A stretch of 64,000 bases of DNA from Amaurobius ferox (Eukaryota; Arthropoda; Arachnida; Araneae; Amaurobiidae), in contig OX578152.1 in assembly GCA_951213105.1 (NCBI GenBank), positions 69,532,180-69,596,179 on the forward strand. The letters are read 5' to 3'. Both the position numbers and the translations under genes were made by a program. Below are positions 1-13,200 of the stretch, piece by piece (within the stretch, counting starts at the first letter, position 1; every line of letters starts with the position of its first letter). The notes under the pieces are model-generated. The model worked only from the letters and a program-made list of their open reading frames with translations. It ran no database searches and was not told the origin of the DNA.

Positions 1-205
1 ACATGCATACTTATCTTCTTTAAGTTTTTGTATAAAAACATAAGGAAGCCATGCTGTTTCTTCACTTGTAAAGATGACGCTCACCCAAGAATAACTAAAA
101 CAGTTGCAGTTGCTGCAGATTTGCTCTTAGAAGTTACGAAAGAATTTACTGAAAAAAATTCCAACTTCTTGTATAAAGGCTCTATGCGAGTGCAGTCTTA
201 ACACA

Positions 206-406
206 TTGAAAGGATATATTCATCTCACGAAGCAACAGAAAGTAAAGCTCCGTAAACACAAGACCACGTTACGAGAATTGGCTTACAGGTGTAAACCACT
301 GTACCAGAAACGAAAACTACTGATTCAAAAAGGCAGATTTTTAAACTTACTTATTCCAGCGGCACTGAGTATGATCACGACACTTTTTAATGGAGCACGA
401 CGCTAA
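206..406 (+). pseudogene. small basic ORF with hydrophobic C-terminus, virus-like element relic
   Basis: A 66-codon reading frame rich in Lys/Arg at its N-terminal half, with a stretch ending KLLIQKGRF followed by a short hydrophobic segment (LLIPAALSMI). The pattern of a basic region, a QKGGF-like motif and then a hydrophobic Leu-Pro tail is what I associate with short core-type proteins of Maverick/Polinton-like and related virus-like elements. That assignment is from memory of the pattern and is not proven here. The second Gly of the usual GG pair is Arg. No polymerase, integrase or capsid gene lies next to it inside the window, so this is at best the edge of an element or a relic. It overlaps the next small ORF in another frame. 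Confidence 0.3.
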
Positions 407-548
407 AAGTTACACTCTGATTCTCGAAAAGTCTCTGTCCAAGCATGTACCAAGCGAGAATAACATAACTTTTGACAAGGAAATGTCTCGCATTTTAAAT
501 AATTCTCTCAGTGAAGAAAAGTTTCATATAGTCCCCAATTATCCATGA
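390..548 (+). CDS. small 52-codon ORF beside the basic ORF, unknown
   Basis: ATG at 390 overlaps the end of the basic ORF, and the frame closes with TGA at 546-548. The product is about 52 residues, acidic/basic mixed, with a spacing of Asp-Lys-Glu-Met...Leu-Asn-Asn-Ser-Leu-Ser near its C-terminus. In virus-like elements a short ORF of this type often follows the small basic protein, so the pair may be co-inherited from one element. No function is assigned. It could also be chance. Confidence 0.3.
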   Translation: MEHDAKSYTLILEKSLSKHVPSENNITFDKEMSRILNNSLSEEKFHIVPNYP

Positions 549-1148
549 TATCTCAGGTAATTTTGATCACATGGCAAAGAGAACTTTTTATTTGATTAGT
601 TGAACTATGAAAAATATTTTTGTAATTGGAAAATTTTCCTAGGGCCCTGTATAAAAAATTGCATTTAGTAATTTTTTACTAACTGGTGTCGTATGATCAG
701 AATTTGCATACTATGATAGTATACCTTAATTGAAGTATTTCCCAGAGTGGAACCATGGGTCATTCAGGAGATATTTAGTCATGAAGTCTTTGAAACACCC
801 TCCATATTATTCAGCTTTACTATTTTATATGTTTGTTAAATCCAGGAAACAAGAATTTTTGCTTTTTAGAAAGGAAAAAATTAGGTTTAAATTAACAATA
901 TACCAATTATATGTGCATACATTTTTCGTTAAATCTGGAATCTTTCTGAATGCAGCTTCGTTATAAGCTAATTTATTTTACTGTATGTATAAGCTCATTA
1001 GATTATTTTTAGCAGTTGGTTACTTCTTGATTGTAAATTTTATTTCTATTGAAATTTGGATTTTTTTATGTTTATGTATCAATACATTTCATTTAAATAT
1101 TAGCTTGTTCTTAATTAAGTGTGGCTAATGATTTGAAATTTGTTTCAG
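549..1148. other. AT-rich intron or flank, nothing recognised
   Basis: Sequence between the small ORFs and the first BolA exon. It contains no frame with recognisable similarity and no clear upstream BolA exon. Confidence 0.5.
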
Positions 1149-1200
1149 CCAGAATATTTAGAAGTCATTAATGAAAGTGATAATCACAATGTACCTAAAG
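1149..1200 (+). CDS. BOLA1: BOLA1 exon (beta-strand/loop, VINESDNHNVPKG)
   Basis: 52 nt preceded by a pyrimidine-rich tract with TTTCAG and followed by GTAAGA. It encodes 17 codons plus one base (phase 1). The His in SDNHNV is at the position where BolA proteins carry the loop residues used near the cluster. Confidence 0.88.
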
Positions 1201-4200
1201 GTAAGATGCACAAGAAATTTAGCATATTTAATAAATACAGAAAACATCCATTAATTCAGTATCCAGTGGTTTGGCATACCTCTCAAAATGCATTTAAATG
1301 TATTCAAAAATGTTCATAATCTCTTGCCATTTTCCAGATGTCTGTTCTTGATGTTCACCTTATAATTTTAATTAATACTAGGCTGTCTCTCATGAGTCAT
1401 GACCCGAAACTGAAGCAAAGCAAAGTATCTAACTATATGTTTAATAACTGAGACGTTTATTTCATGAAAGTAGTAAACATCTCAAAGTATTAAATAATTA
1501 ATGTACAGGATAGCCTAGTAACATATACAATTGTATAAGTTATACTAAACAAATATGAAATTCTGGTTTGCATGCATATTTTTTTTAATTTTAATTTTTT
1601 CCATCGACTTAATGTTATCCAACCTTTGCCCTCAGATATCCCAGCACATAGATCGAAATGTAACATTTGAACATAAATTTTGGTTTACTTCATCATGACC
1701 TAAAGCATGATTAGTTCAAGCTATATGCAAAATTTTATTTGAACTAGTTGAATTTTTCTATGTCAACCAAACTTTCACACATAATCAAATTTGAGGTGGT
1801 GTTAAGGAAGCTACAAAATTTAAATCCGGGTTTCGTCATGACCTAAAATATCATTGGTTCAGCCTATATACAAAATTTTATTTGAATAAGTTGAGTTTTA
1901 CTATATCAACAAACTTTCGCACACAATCAGATTTGAATTGGTGTTATGGAAACTATGCTCGGAACTCGCTTCACTTCAATAAATGTTTTATCACAGTGTA
2001 ATCAATTCGTGTAGCATTTTAGGTAAATAACTATCACATTTATTGTCCATTAATGTGATATTTAATGGACAATAAATGTGTCAAGTTGTTTTAAATTTTT
2101 TTTTTCACAATTTTTACCTCATTTTATTTTGCCATCCGATTATCCAACAACTTTGATAATCTGACACTGTTGAAGTCCCGAACGTACCAGATTTTTGGAA
2201 GTTTACTTTTATAAGAAATGTAAATTTTTCATACTATTAGTAGTTTTGAATATAAAATTCTATATACTGTAGGAAAGTATGGAGAATCTATATCTATTTC
2301 TAACCAAAAGCAACTATATTATAAAAATATTATGCCAATTAATGAAAAATATCAGCCAGAAAAAGAAATGAAATCACATATTTTTGCACCAAATACGATT
2401 CCATTCAGGTGGGAATGTACCATCAATGCTTTCATTTTATAACTTGAATAAGAAAAATGCTGTAAGAGAATGAGGAAAGGTTTTATATTGGTGTCCAGTC
2501 TTATTAATTAAGTAAGTATTCATAAATTTCCTTCAGTGCAGCGTGATTACACTAGAAGTATTTTTTGTACTGTGAAAATCTAAATCCTGGCAGAGTGCTA
2601 AGGTATATTAAACCTCCTGTTGTTCTCTTTCGGCATTTTTCTTATTCTAGTTAAAAGTAGAAAGCTATGATGGTAGATTCTCATCCATTGCAATTAAGTT
2701 GTTTTTGTTTTAAAATGAAAGTGAGATTCATGTTGCATGTTTTGCTTTGCACTTAACCATGGTTTATCTTTGGTTCAATTTTTTAGGAAGGTAACATTTT
2801 TGTCAGTGTGTGCATCACACATGCATTGTATCTATCGATTTTCAATGCGAAATTCGATTGGGAAATACCCAAGTCTGCGGTTAGGCAATGTTCCTTTTTT
2901 AAAGCCTACCACAGGACTGATAATTTTTTTTAGAGATTTATTTCTTGCCTCTGTGCTTATTCTAGCCCCATTTTGTGGTGTATGTTTACTGTGTTGTATG
3001 CAATGCATTAAGTTAATGTTACTACCTGCTGGAAGATATAAGGTAGCTGTTTGGATTGCTGGGAGACACATATTTGTAATCTACCCTATACAAATGAAAA
3101 TGGTAATAATAAAATAGATCTTCATTTCAAATAATTTCTCTACTCCATGATCAAGTTTTCAAAATTTTATCAAATGCATTGTGCGTGAAATAAATATAAT
3201 AAAAATTGCTGAATTTAATTGAATTATTTCCTATCACCAAAGTCAAATGATCTACAAAATTCCTATCTAATTTTTAATTTCTTACATAATCCCTACAGTA
3301 AATAACCGAAGTTCAAATTTCTTTTTAAAAGGCACACCTTGGATCATAAAGTAAAAGATAATAAAAGATCACCAAAATCGGTAAACTGGTTTGGCCTGTA
3401 GACCAGTCAACAGAAAAGGTGCATTTAGCTTTTTTTACACTGCATTTTACATTATGAATCTATTTATTACTGACTTATATTCCAAATATTTGCTTAATAT
3501 AATAATTTATAATGATTTTTATTTTTATCTATAGGATCTGCATCACATATAAGAGTCATTGTAGTTTCACCTTTATTTAATGATAAAAAGCTTGTCCAGG
3601 TATGTGGAAAATTAAAAATTCTTAGTAATACATTAGTTTTACTATGCCTACTATAACTTTCTATTATTTAAGTAGATTCAAATAATAAATTCCAATCTTT
3701 ATTTAATTTGTGATTTGTATTTATTCTATAATTTTTTTAGATACAGGGTGATTAAAATAATAGTACAACTTTAAACTCTTAACTTTGTGCTCTTAGGTTA
3801 ACATTGTGCATGTAATACACTCTAAAAATTGCATACTGAATTGCACTCATACCTGATACAATTGACGTTATACAATTGAACTTTAAATGATATTTAAAAC
3901 ATATTTCTGAAAGCTTAACTTTAGCAAGCATAGTTCAAAATGTTAGCCATCTGTATGTTAAGGCCATATTACATATAGTAGGTAGCAGTGCTGCTTTATG
4001 AAGTTGTTTTGCAGCACTGCAATATGATTGTGTAATAGTCCAAAATGATAAGTTTTTGTATCAGAAAGATCTCATTAGCTTGCAATGCCGATATCAAACA
4101 TGTTTGATATTTTCTGATCGGATGTTTGCTTTCTATGTAGAGCACAAATATGTAATCGGCTTTCAATGCTTCTAACTTCCCAATTGTACCAATCATGCCA

Positions 4201-7200
4201 GATCCAAACTAAAGAACCAGTGGACCAACATTTTATCAACAGTTTCATATGAACAATGTTTGTGTTTTGAAATTGTTATGAACATGTAAAATGTCTTCAC
4301 TGGAGGCTCTTTTGAGAACCAGAAGGTGAAAACACCTTTACAGGCATTTCCTATTCATTCCATTTATGTCAATGTAGGGTTGCCATATGTGAACACTCAT
4401 GGTAGGGTTTCCAGATTTGATGATTTACCGCCAAATTCGTCTTTTGAATGTACTCGAACCTTCTCAAAATAATGAACATTCTGAGCGATACAAACTTCTT
4501 CTGGAAGTTTCTATGGAGAGTATATAAAAGGAGCCATCACTCAGTTAGAGAGCAGTTGATGTGATATGAGCTATATTGAATTGTGAGATATGTTAATGCT
4601 TTGAGAATAAGTATCTGCTGCTTTGTGAAATTAGTGGAGCATTGAATTGCTGTTTTACTGTACCTGACAGTTGTTTAGGGATCTTGTCAGATAGTTATCG
4701 AGCTATTTGCTGTATATTGTTCCTGTTTATTGTGTGCTTGTAAATAAAAGTATTAGTTATCCAGAAATTTGTACTTATTCTTGTATCCTGAGAGAGTACA
4801 TCCACAATTCCAAAAAATAGATATGTCGCAACAATACTGTTCCCACTGCTTTGCAAAATGGTCACTCGCTAGAAAGCAGCATGTGTGTAATAGGTACTCC
4901 TTATATGACAGATTACAGCATTGTGGAACAATGTCAAAAGCAGCACTGTAACCTGGTATGTATAATGCAGCCTTAAATGCCATGTTTTGTGATGCAGTGC
5001 TCAATCTGATTATTTAGTTGTTTAAAAGTATTCTCCAGTTATTGTTTAATAATTCTTGAATTGCAAATAATATTATCGTAAATGTAAATTAATTCAAATA
5101 TGTTTTTAATTAGATAGTTAAATATTTTAACATGATTCTATAAACAGTAATGCAGTGGAATTAGATAAAGTATGTGACCAAGCAGTTTTAAGTGCGACTA
5201 GGATCCCTTAATTCTAAACTTTATTTATTACATTTTCATGTGCCATGCACAGTATATTTCTGTCATTCACACATACAAAGTAATTAATGTTAAGTTATGT
5301 ACTGGCTGTTAATTTTTTAAAATGTGGTTAGAAAAATGCCCAGTTAAGGATTATTGAACATATTGTATGATTTTCAAATAAAATTAAATAAAATCATGAT
5401 TTTCAAATAAAATTAAATAAAATCAGGATTTTCAATATCATTAAATGAATAATCATTTTATATGTAATTTTTCATTACAAACACAGATGGCACAAATTTA
5501 AAACACTAACATGAATCATTCTTGAGATATTGCATGTTCTAGATATCATCAAATATGTTCACTTTCTATTTCTTTCCATAGACAATATTATATAGCATCA
5601 TTCTTGTGAATCTAGTTCATTCCATTCATGAAAGCAGATACTGTTTGTAATATTTTAATGCCCACGAATACGCCCAAGAATTTATTTATTTCACAGGATA
5701 TTTGTTAAATGACAAAGGTATTTTAATGAGGATTTTTCACATGAGTATGTATAACCTTCTGTTTGGACTAATAAGTTGGCAAAAGCACATAATTTCAATT
5801 TATGTGGTATTATTTCAATGCCAAAAGCATTGTTCTATAGATCTACTACATTATTCCACTGTGAAAGAAGTAAAGTCATTGTATTATGTAGTAAAAATCA
5901 TGTGCATCCCACATCAGAAATTTTACAATTTCTTTACACATTTTATATCACTCTTAATGAAAAATAAGTTCTTTTTGTATACTAGATGAGCTCATAAACA
6001 TTTTATATAGCCAGATACACAAAAACTGATTTAAAGATGTTCTATTACACTAACTTGATGATTAAGATTTTGTGTTTAGTAAGTGCCAAACTGCTATTGG
6101 TTAATACTGTGAGGAAATGGCTCCCACCCTTTTTGAGTTTGAAAACCTGATTTAAAAATACATTCCTGTTATGAATCTCTTTGTCTGCATTTTTGTATGT
6201 AATGGCTTTATAGCACTTCATTGTCCTCAATTTATTACTCCCAGGTGTCTGTTGTTAATTCTGTTCTTAGTGAAAGAATTCTTTCCATATATATACATTT
6301 TCATCACTGAAGAAATTTATTAAATCTTTGCATCCATAATTATAAATTATTTTGCATAAACCCTCTGAAGGAGCTCTGCAGGACTTCTGCAGTTATGTAG
6401 AGTGCTCACGAACTGTAAATGGCTGCTGTGGGGTATGGTTGGAATCGGAATTCACCAAAATGTGTAATTATGTGTCTTGTATGCATCAAAATACCTGTTT
6501 ACTCTTCACATACTATTTTTTTTATTAAAAGTTTGCTTTAATAAAATTTGCATTGATATGCTAATAAACTTTTTTAGTTTTAATATTTTGATATGGAATT
6601 GCTCTCCCCAAACACACTTAGATGGGACAATTTTTTGTTAATAAATAATACATATGCATAATTTTATTCATCAATAAAATTAGTTTTACTACCTTTTCAA
6701 GCAGCATAAATGCATTTTATTGATAAATACAGTAATAAAAAAATTAATAAAAAATATCGATAATTATAGTAATAATTATAGTAGTAAAAAATTAATAGAA
6801 AATAACGATAATTATAGTAATAAAAATTAGTAATAAAAAATTGTAAATAAAATATATTTGTACTTTTGGATAAAAATCTGAGTTAGTAAAATACCATAAA
6901 GCAAAAATATAAGGATATCAACCAGTTTCAGATGCAAAATGAGTGTTCTTTGGAATAAGAGAAACAGGACAGTCACTCCATAAAAGCAGAAAAATGTTTG
7001 TAGATACACATTTTAATAAATATCATTTAAAAAAATATAAACTGTAGTGTTTAGAAAAATATGAGAAATAATTTATACTATTACACATCATGTTTTTTTT
7101 TTTAAATTATCCCCACTTTATAAAATTACTCCTCAAATTTTAGGAAAGGAGTAAAACTTCTCAAAAAATCATATTCATTAATAATTCGTTATTCTTATGT

Positions 7201-10200
7201 GAGATACACTTGAGCCTGATTATTTAATTTTTAAGACATTTATTAATCTGCATAGAAGTTATGACATTTCATAACTTCCTAGTCCAAATTATATTTATAA
7301 CTTTTACTCTTTTGAGCACCTAATGGCAGTGCTAAATGTTTGAATGAAGCCCTATCAATTCACTTTAATCTATAGGTCTTGGTCAATTTAATCCTTACAT
7401 GAAGAAAATGATGTAGATCACCAATACAGTCCATCCCAAGTATTATTTTTTGTCAGATGTAGCATATAAATTATTTTCAGTTATACTTTATAGCTAAAAT
7501 ATATTGCAAAAGTTTCAGTTCTACATTTTAAATTTAATGAAAAATAATTTTGCACAATGATACTGTTTTAAATACAGGGTGTTTTTAAAGTCGCGCAACC
7601 CACATTTCGGTTGATATCTGTCATAAATATAAAGACAGATGTTTGAAGTTTCGCTCTATTTATACATCATATAATGCACAATAGATAGCGTTGTTAGTAC
7701 AGAGTTAGTTCACATAGTTCTAAAATGGCGCTCAGTTTACCGGAGCGTGCATTTATTGTGGAGCATTATTTGAAGACTAATTCTTACAAAACTGTTTGTT
7801 CAGCGTTTCGCAAACATTTTGAAACACGAAATGTGCCGAATAAATCATAGATACTTCATGTAGTCAAAAAATTCAGGGAAACTGGTTCTGTTAATGACCG
7901 ACAATGAAGTGGTAGGCCTAATCTGAGTGCGCATGAAATGTCCGAGATTGAAGCAAGCCTCAGGAAAATTCCTTGCAGTCGTTGAATCAGTGTTTGGTGA
8001 TAGGGTCATTTCACGTGGACTATGGCCACCTAGATCCCCTGATTTCTTTCTATGGTCTTATCTCAAAGAACATGTATATGCAAACAATCCAAAGACAATC
8101 GAAGCCTTAAAGGACAACATCCGCAACATCACTGCATCCATTCCCACCGATATGCTGCATCGTGTGGCTACAAATACCTGTCGTCGAGTAGAGCTGTGCT
8201 TGGCAGCAAATGGTTTCAGCATTTGTTGTAATGCATGATGTTATGCAGACATTAAATTATTTACTATGAATATTTCATATTTTTGTCTTTTTTTGTATTG
8301 GGAAATATCAAACGAAATGTGGGTTGCTTGACTTTAGAAACATCCTGTATATTCTTGTATTGGTATTCATTGAAGTGTTTTTCTCTTCAGTTATTATTTA
8401 TCCATGTTTCATTTTAGCGACACCGATTAGTAAATGATGCATTAAAAGAAGAACTTAAGGGTGCTATTCATGCTTTGTCTATACAGGTATTTTATTTTGT
8501 ATGAATTTAGAGAAATATTTTTTCCTATCAGTATAAACTTTAAGTGTAAATTGTATAAATATATTAGCTTTTATTGTAGCTCATTAAAATGGGATGTCAT
8601 CTTTTTGCAAGAAATTTTATTATCTGCTTAATAATCAGTAAAGCTGTAAAATGTAGATGTATATGTGTGTTTTTAGTTCAATAATGAGATCACAACTTAC
8701 CACAATAGTTTGCATTTCTTTCTTTTTATATTTTAGAATTGTAGCAGAACTTATTTTATCATGTTTTGAACATTTTAAGCATGTCAGCAGATTACAAAAG
8801 TTTGGGCCTTTTGCAGGCAAAATTCTTGAGCCTCCTGAACACACATCATCTCCGTCTTCACTCTCTTGTTTTCCCCCACTCACTAAATTTATAATCATAT
8901 CATTAGTCATCTGTTACTTATCCTCATTCATCTGATTTTGAATACCTTATGCTGTAATAGATTCCAAAACTGGAAGATTTTTTGCTAGTTCTATGAGTGG
9001 AAGATTACATTCATCATCAATTTCTTCCTTGGTTTCACTGAAAAAATGTTTCTAGGACTTCACAAAAGTAACTGTTATAACTTCATCAAAAAAAAGTGAT
9101 GAGTTACTGAAAAATGAGTCAGTTCAGATAGTCAGGACTGGGATAATCAAGTATAGTAGAATCTTAGTTATCAGTAATTCGGCTTAACCAAAAGCATCCT
9201 TATTTAATTTTTTTTTATTTTATATATTAATTTAATTTATGCTTCATTATTTTACTTACCTTTATTTTTTCTAGTAATTTTAAAAAAGGAAAACCTTGCA
9301 AAACTTCCTTGAAGAAAGCAGGCATAAATCAGTTAGGTGACAACAGTTGTTTTGAGGGTGTTATAAGCCTCCTTCTTCAGGCCAAAAGAACAGTATACAC
9401 CCTTAAGAAATGCTAAGAATAAACTGTGATGAGGCAAGTGAAGAGTAATTCAAACAGAGCTAGAACACCCAACATGAAAATTCACTAGTGAGTGGCATCA
9501 GCCATTGGACCCCCCCCCCCCTCCATAAAATATCAACACATGTCAGTAAAGGGTCCCCCCCCCCTTCCCATGAAAACAAGGAAAGCTGGTTCTGAAAATA
9601 AAATCTTAAGCATTGATATGAAATTTAAAATAAAACAGAGAAAAATATATGAACCCTTCCCAGGTAACACACATACGGTATTATAACCGTTGATAAACCG
9701 TTTATACGTTATATTTTCGTATGTGTTATACGATAAACGGTAATACATCGGTTATAATACCATTATGAGTAAACGGTATATAAAAATACCGTATATCATA
9801 CGTATGAATTACCGTGTATGAACATACCGTATGTAGAAATACCGTTTTAAATACGTATGTATTACTGTTTATTTTACATTAAAATAACCGTTTTTATTAC
9901 GTTAAAAATACCAATTTATCATACGTAAAAATAACCATTAACGCTCCCCTCTCGCTCAAATCCTCTTTGAGCTTTGTTCTCGAACCCTTTTCCCAAAGGC
10001 ATTTTTATGTATTACCGTTTAAAATACATTATAAATACCGTTTATCATACGTTATAAATACCGTTTATATTACATTAAAATTACCATTTTTCATACGTAA
10101 AAATAACCATTAACGCTCCCCCTTGCTCAAATCCTCTTTCAGCTTTGTTCTCGAACCCTTTTCCCCAAGGCATTTTCATGTATCCCTTCTTGTTTATCTT

Positions 10201-13200
10201 CACCCTCCCAAGCTCTAACCCCGCCGTGACGTCACGCAGTTCTGGAAGCTTCCAGAACGGACTCATTTCTACCTCAGGGGACGAAGCCATAAGCTTTGTG
10301 CATCTGGCAACACTGAGTGCAGTAATCATTCTTTACGTTTCCCGCCATGGTTTGTAGCACAGAAAGGTTTGTATCTTGAACTTTATTTTCCCGTGTTAGG
10401 TTAACATGTTGCTTAATTTATATAACTTATTTAATTATATTTAGCTTTAACTTTTATTTTATTTTATATATCTTCCTAGCTTTGTTGTATGTATGCACAT
10501 ATTGCTTTAAAAGCAAACGGGAAAAGTGCATGCATCGTGGTATGTGCATCCATGCTCGCATTTAATACTATCTAAGCGGAGATTAAATGAAAACGTGGTC
10601 CGAGATTGCATTTGTTGTCATGCATGCATGTTTATTTCAAATATTGTAAAATCAGAAATTATTCTTTTACATGTTTTTATGTATTTTAAACTTAAAGATG
10701 GTATAACTTAAATTTTAAACTTAACTTAGATTTTAAACTTAAAGATGGTAATAGGCTGCAACCTGAAAATGCAGAACGCTTAATTTTCCTGTACCGTAAC
10801 TTACCTCTAACTTTGATTACAAAGAATAATTAGTTTGTTTTTAAACAATATTTCATATATGGTGTAAAACTTAAGAAATTAAAATACTGCCAAATTGAAT
10901 ATTCATCCAAGGGTCATTCCGTGTCAAATCAACCAATGATCTGAACCTTGACATCATGGAAAATGATAATTTTTGGTACAATAGTAGTACCAGTGAAGCT
11001 GACAAAAACTGTAAATATTAGATTTTTTGGGCTCTTAGTTTTCAGTTATTGACTTTCTTAAAAGCAAAATTTGGCAAAAAAAAAAAAGTATTTGACCTAG
11101 AGATCTCAAATTGGTGTCATTTTTTTTTTCTTTTAATGGGTCTTAATTTGATATGACTATGCTATTCTCTAAAAACAATTTCTCTTTTAGTTTGTAATTA
11201 TTTTAGAAACTCCAATTTTAAAAAAGAGTTAAATACCATAATCATGTTGTATATCAAATTAAGGTCCATCGAAAACAAAAGACTGCACTAATTTGAACTC
11301 TCTTGGTCAAATAGTTTTTGATCTACCACTGTTTAAAGATTTCAAAACTTTACCAGATTTGGCTTTTTTAAAAAAGTGAATAACTGAAAATCTAAAAGCG
11401 CAAAAAATATGAAATTTTACGGTGTTTTTAAACTTTACTGGTACTATCACTGTACCAAAAATGATCAATTTTTTAGATATCAAGGTTCAAACCATTAAGT
11501 GATTTGACACAAAATGACATACATTTAGTACATAACTCATTAGCCAGTTTTTTCATACATTCAGCCCACATATGTTCTCAATTTTTACAATTTGCTACAC
11601 ACTTAATATTCAGGATGGCCACTCAACCGGGAAAAGTCGGGGAATTTTGTGAAAATTCTGTTTTTTTTTTTTTTTTTTTTTTTAATTCTAGTTGTCCTTA
11701 TAAAAACAGGACTGCCCAGTTTGTATGCCATTTTCGAAAAATTTCGCCAAGTATTATGCTGTACTCGTAACTTCTAAATAAAGGCTGCCATGTGTCCATT
11801 TGATTCCGTATAAAAACAAAAATGCAGAGTTTGTGCTCCATTTTGGACAACTGTTGCCAAGAATATTATATACATTTTACAATATTTTTTCTATTTTAAT
11901 GACATTCTTTTGACATTGCTGAATTGACATTAATTATTCAATGGCTGTAGCTTGTTACAGTGTAGTTTTTGCATACCTTTAATGTCTGTCATTGTGAACA
12001 ATTTGCAATGCCCATATTTAAGGACATCAGTTTAGACTATTTCTTTTTATTTCTTCAGGGAAAAAAAACATTAAATTCTTTTAAATATTTCAGTAGTTCA
12101 ATTTTGCTGCATTTACATGTATTTTTTATTAAAAATGTCAAAATTTATTTGTAAAAACAAAAAATGTGTATTTTTTTCTCCTGATTTAATATAACTTTTT
12201 TTTTAATAGTGGAGTAATTGTTAAGATTCTTTAATCAAATTTGTAACTAAATAGGGATGTGCACGCATTTTATGTTAAAATTACTGGTCTGGAATTTCTT
12301 TTCAATTCACCTGGAAAAGTCAGGGAATTTCAATGTGTCTGAAGAGTGGCCACCCTGATATTTGACATGCCACTCAATATAATTTTATATTTACAATTAT
12401 AATTACAAAACGTTCAAGAACTTTTAAAATAAGTTCTTCTCCAAACTGAGTGAAGATAATTTCATTTCTTCCTTGCTCAAGAGTACAAACTCTCCCAGTT
12501 GCAGTAACAGGCTCTACTTTTTGCAAAATGGTCTCACCTGGCACATTCAATACGTCACTCGGTTGAGGATGAAAGTAAGAAAAGGTCCCTTAGGATGTAG
12601 GAAGCTTACTTTATAGTCGCTCGTAACATTATTCTTCTCAAGAATACATGCAAGCCACAAAGATCCTTTATAGACTATATAGTGCCAAATCCAGATTCAA
12701 TTTTTACTAAATTAGTTTGTGTAATATAGTCGAATGCTGTCACACGTTCAGTAAACCGGTGTTCACTACAGTAATAATGCTTAACAAGAAGCCAATTTTC
12801 AGAAATTGGGTAAAAAGAATGAAGTTTTTGAGTACAGCACAGTTGATGAGTATGAAGAAGTTAAAGAAATACTGTCGCCACAGTTGAATGACTTTAAGGC
12901 AATCATGGGTACTCAAAAACTTCATTCTTTCTACCCAATTTCTGAAAATATACTTCATGTTAAGCATAATTACTGTAGTGAACACCAATTTACTGAACGT
13001 GTGACAGCATTAGACTATATTACACCAACTAATTAAGCAAAAATTGAATCTGGATTTGTCACTATACTCTATAAAGGATCTTGGTAGCTGGCATGTATTC
13101 TTGAAAAGACGAGCGACTATATAGTTAGCTTCCTACATCCTAAAGGACCTTCTTCTTTCTTTTATCCTCAACCAAGTGACGTATTGAATATTTGAATGTG

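Noticed and set aside
2737..3117. 126-codon plus frame and the overlapping minus frame 2832-3071 in BOLA1 intron 1
   Set aside because: No start context, splice support or recognisable family; overlapping frames on both strands suggest a GC-richer repeat rather than a gene.
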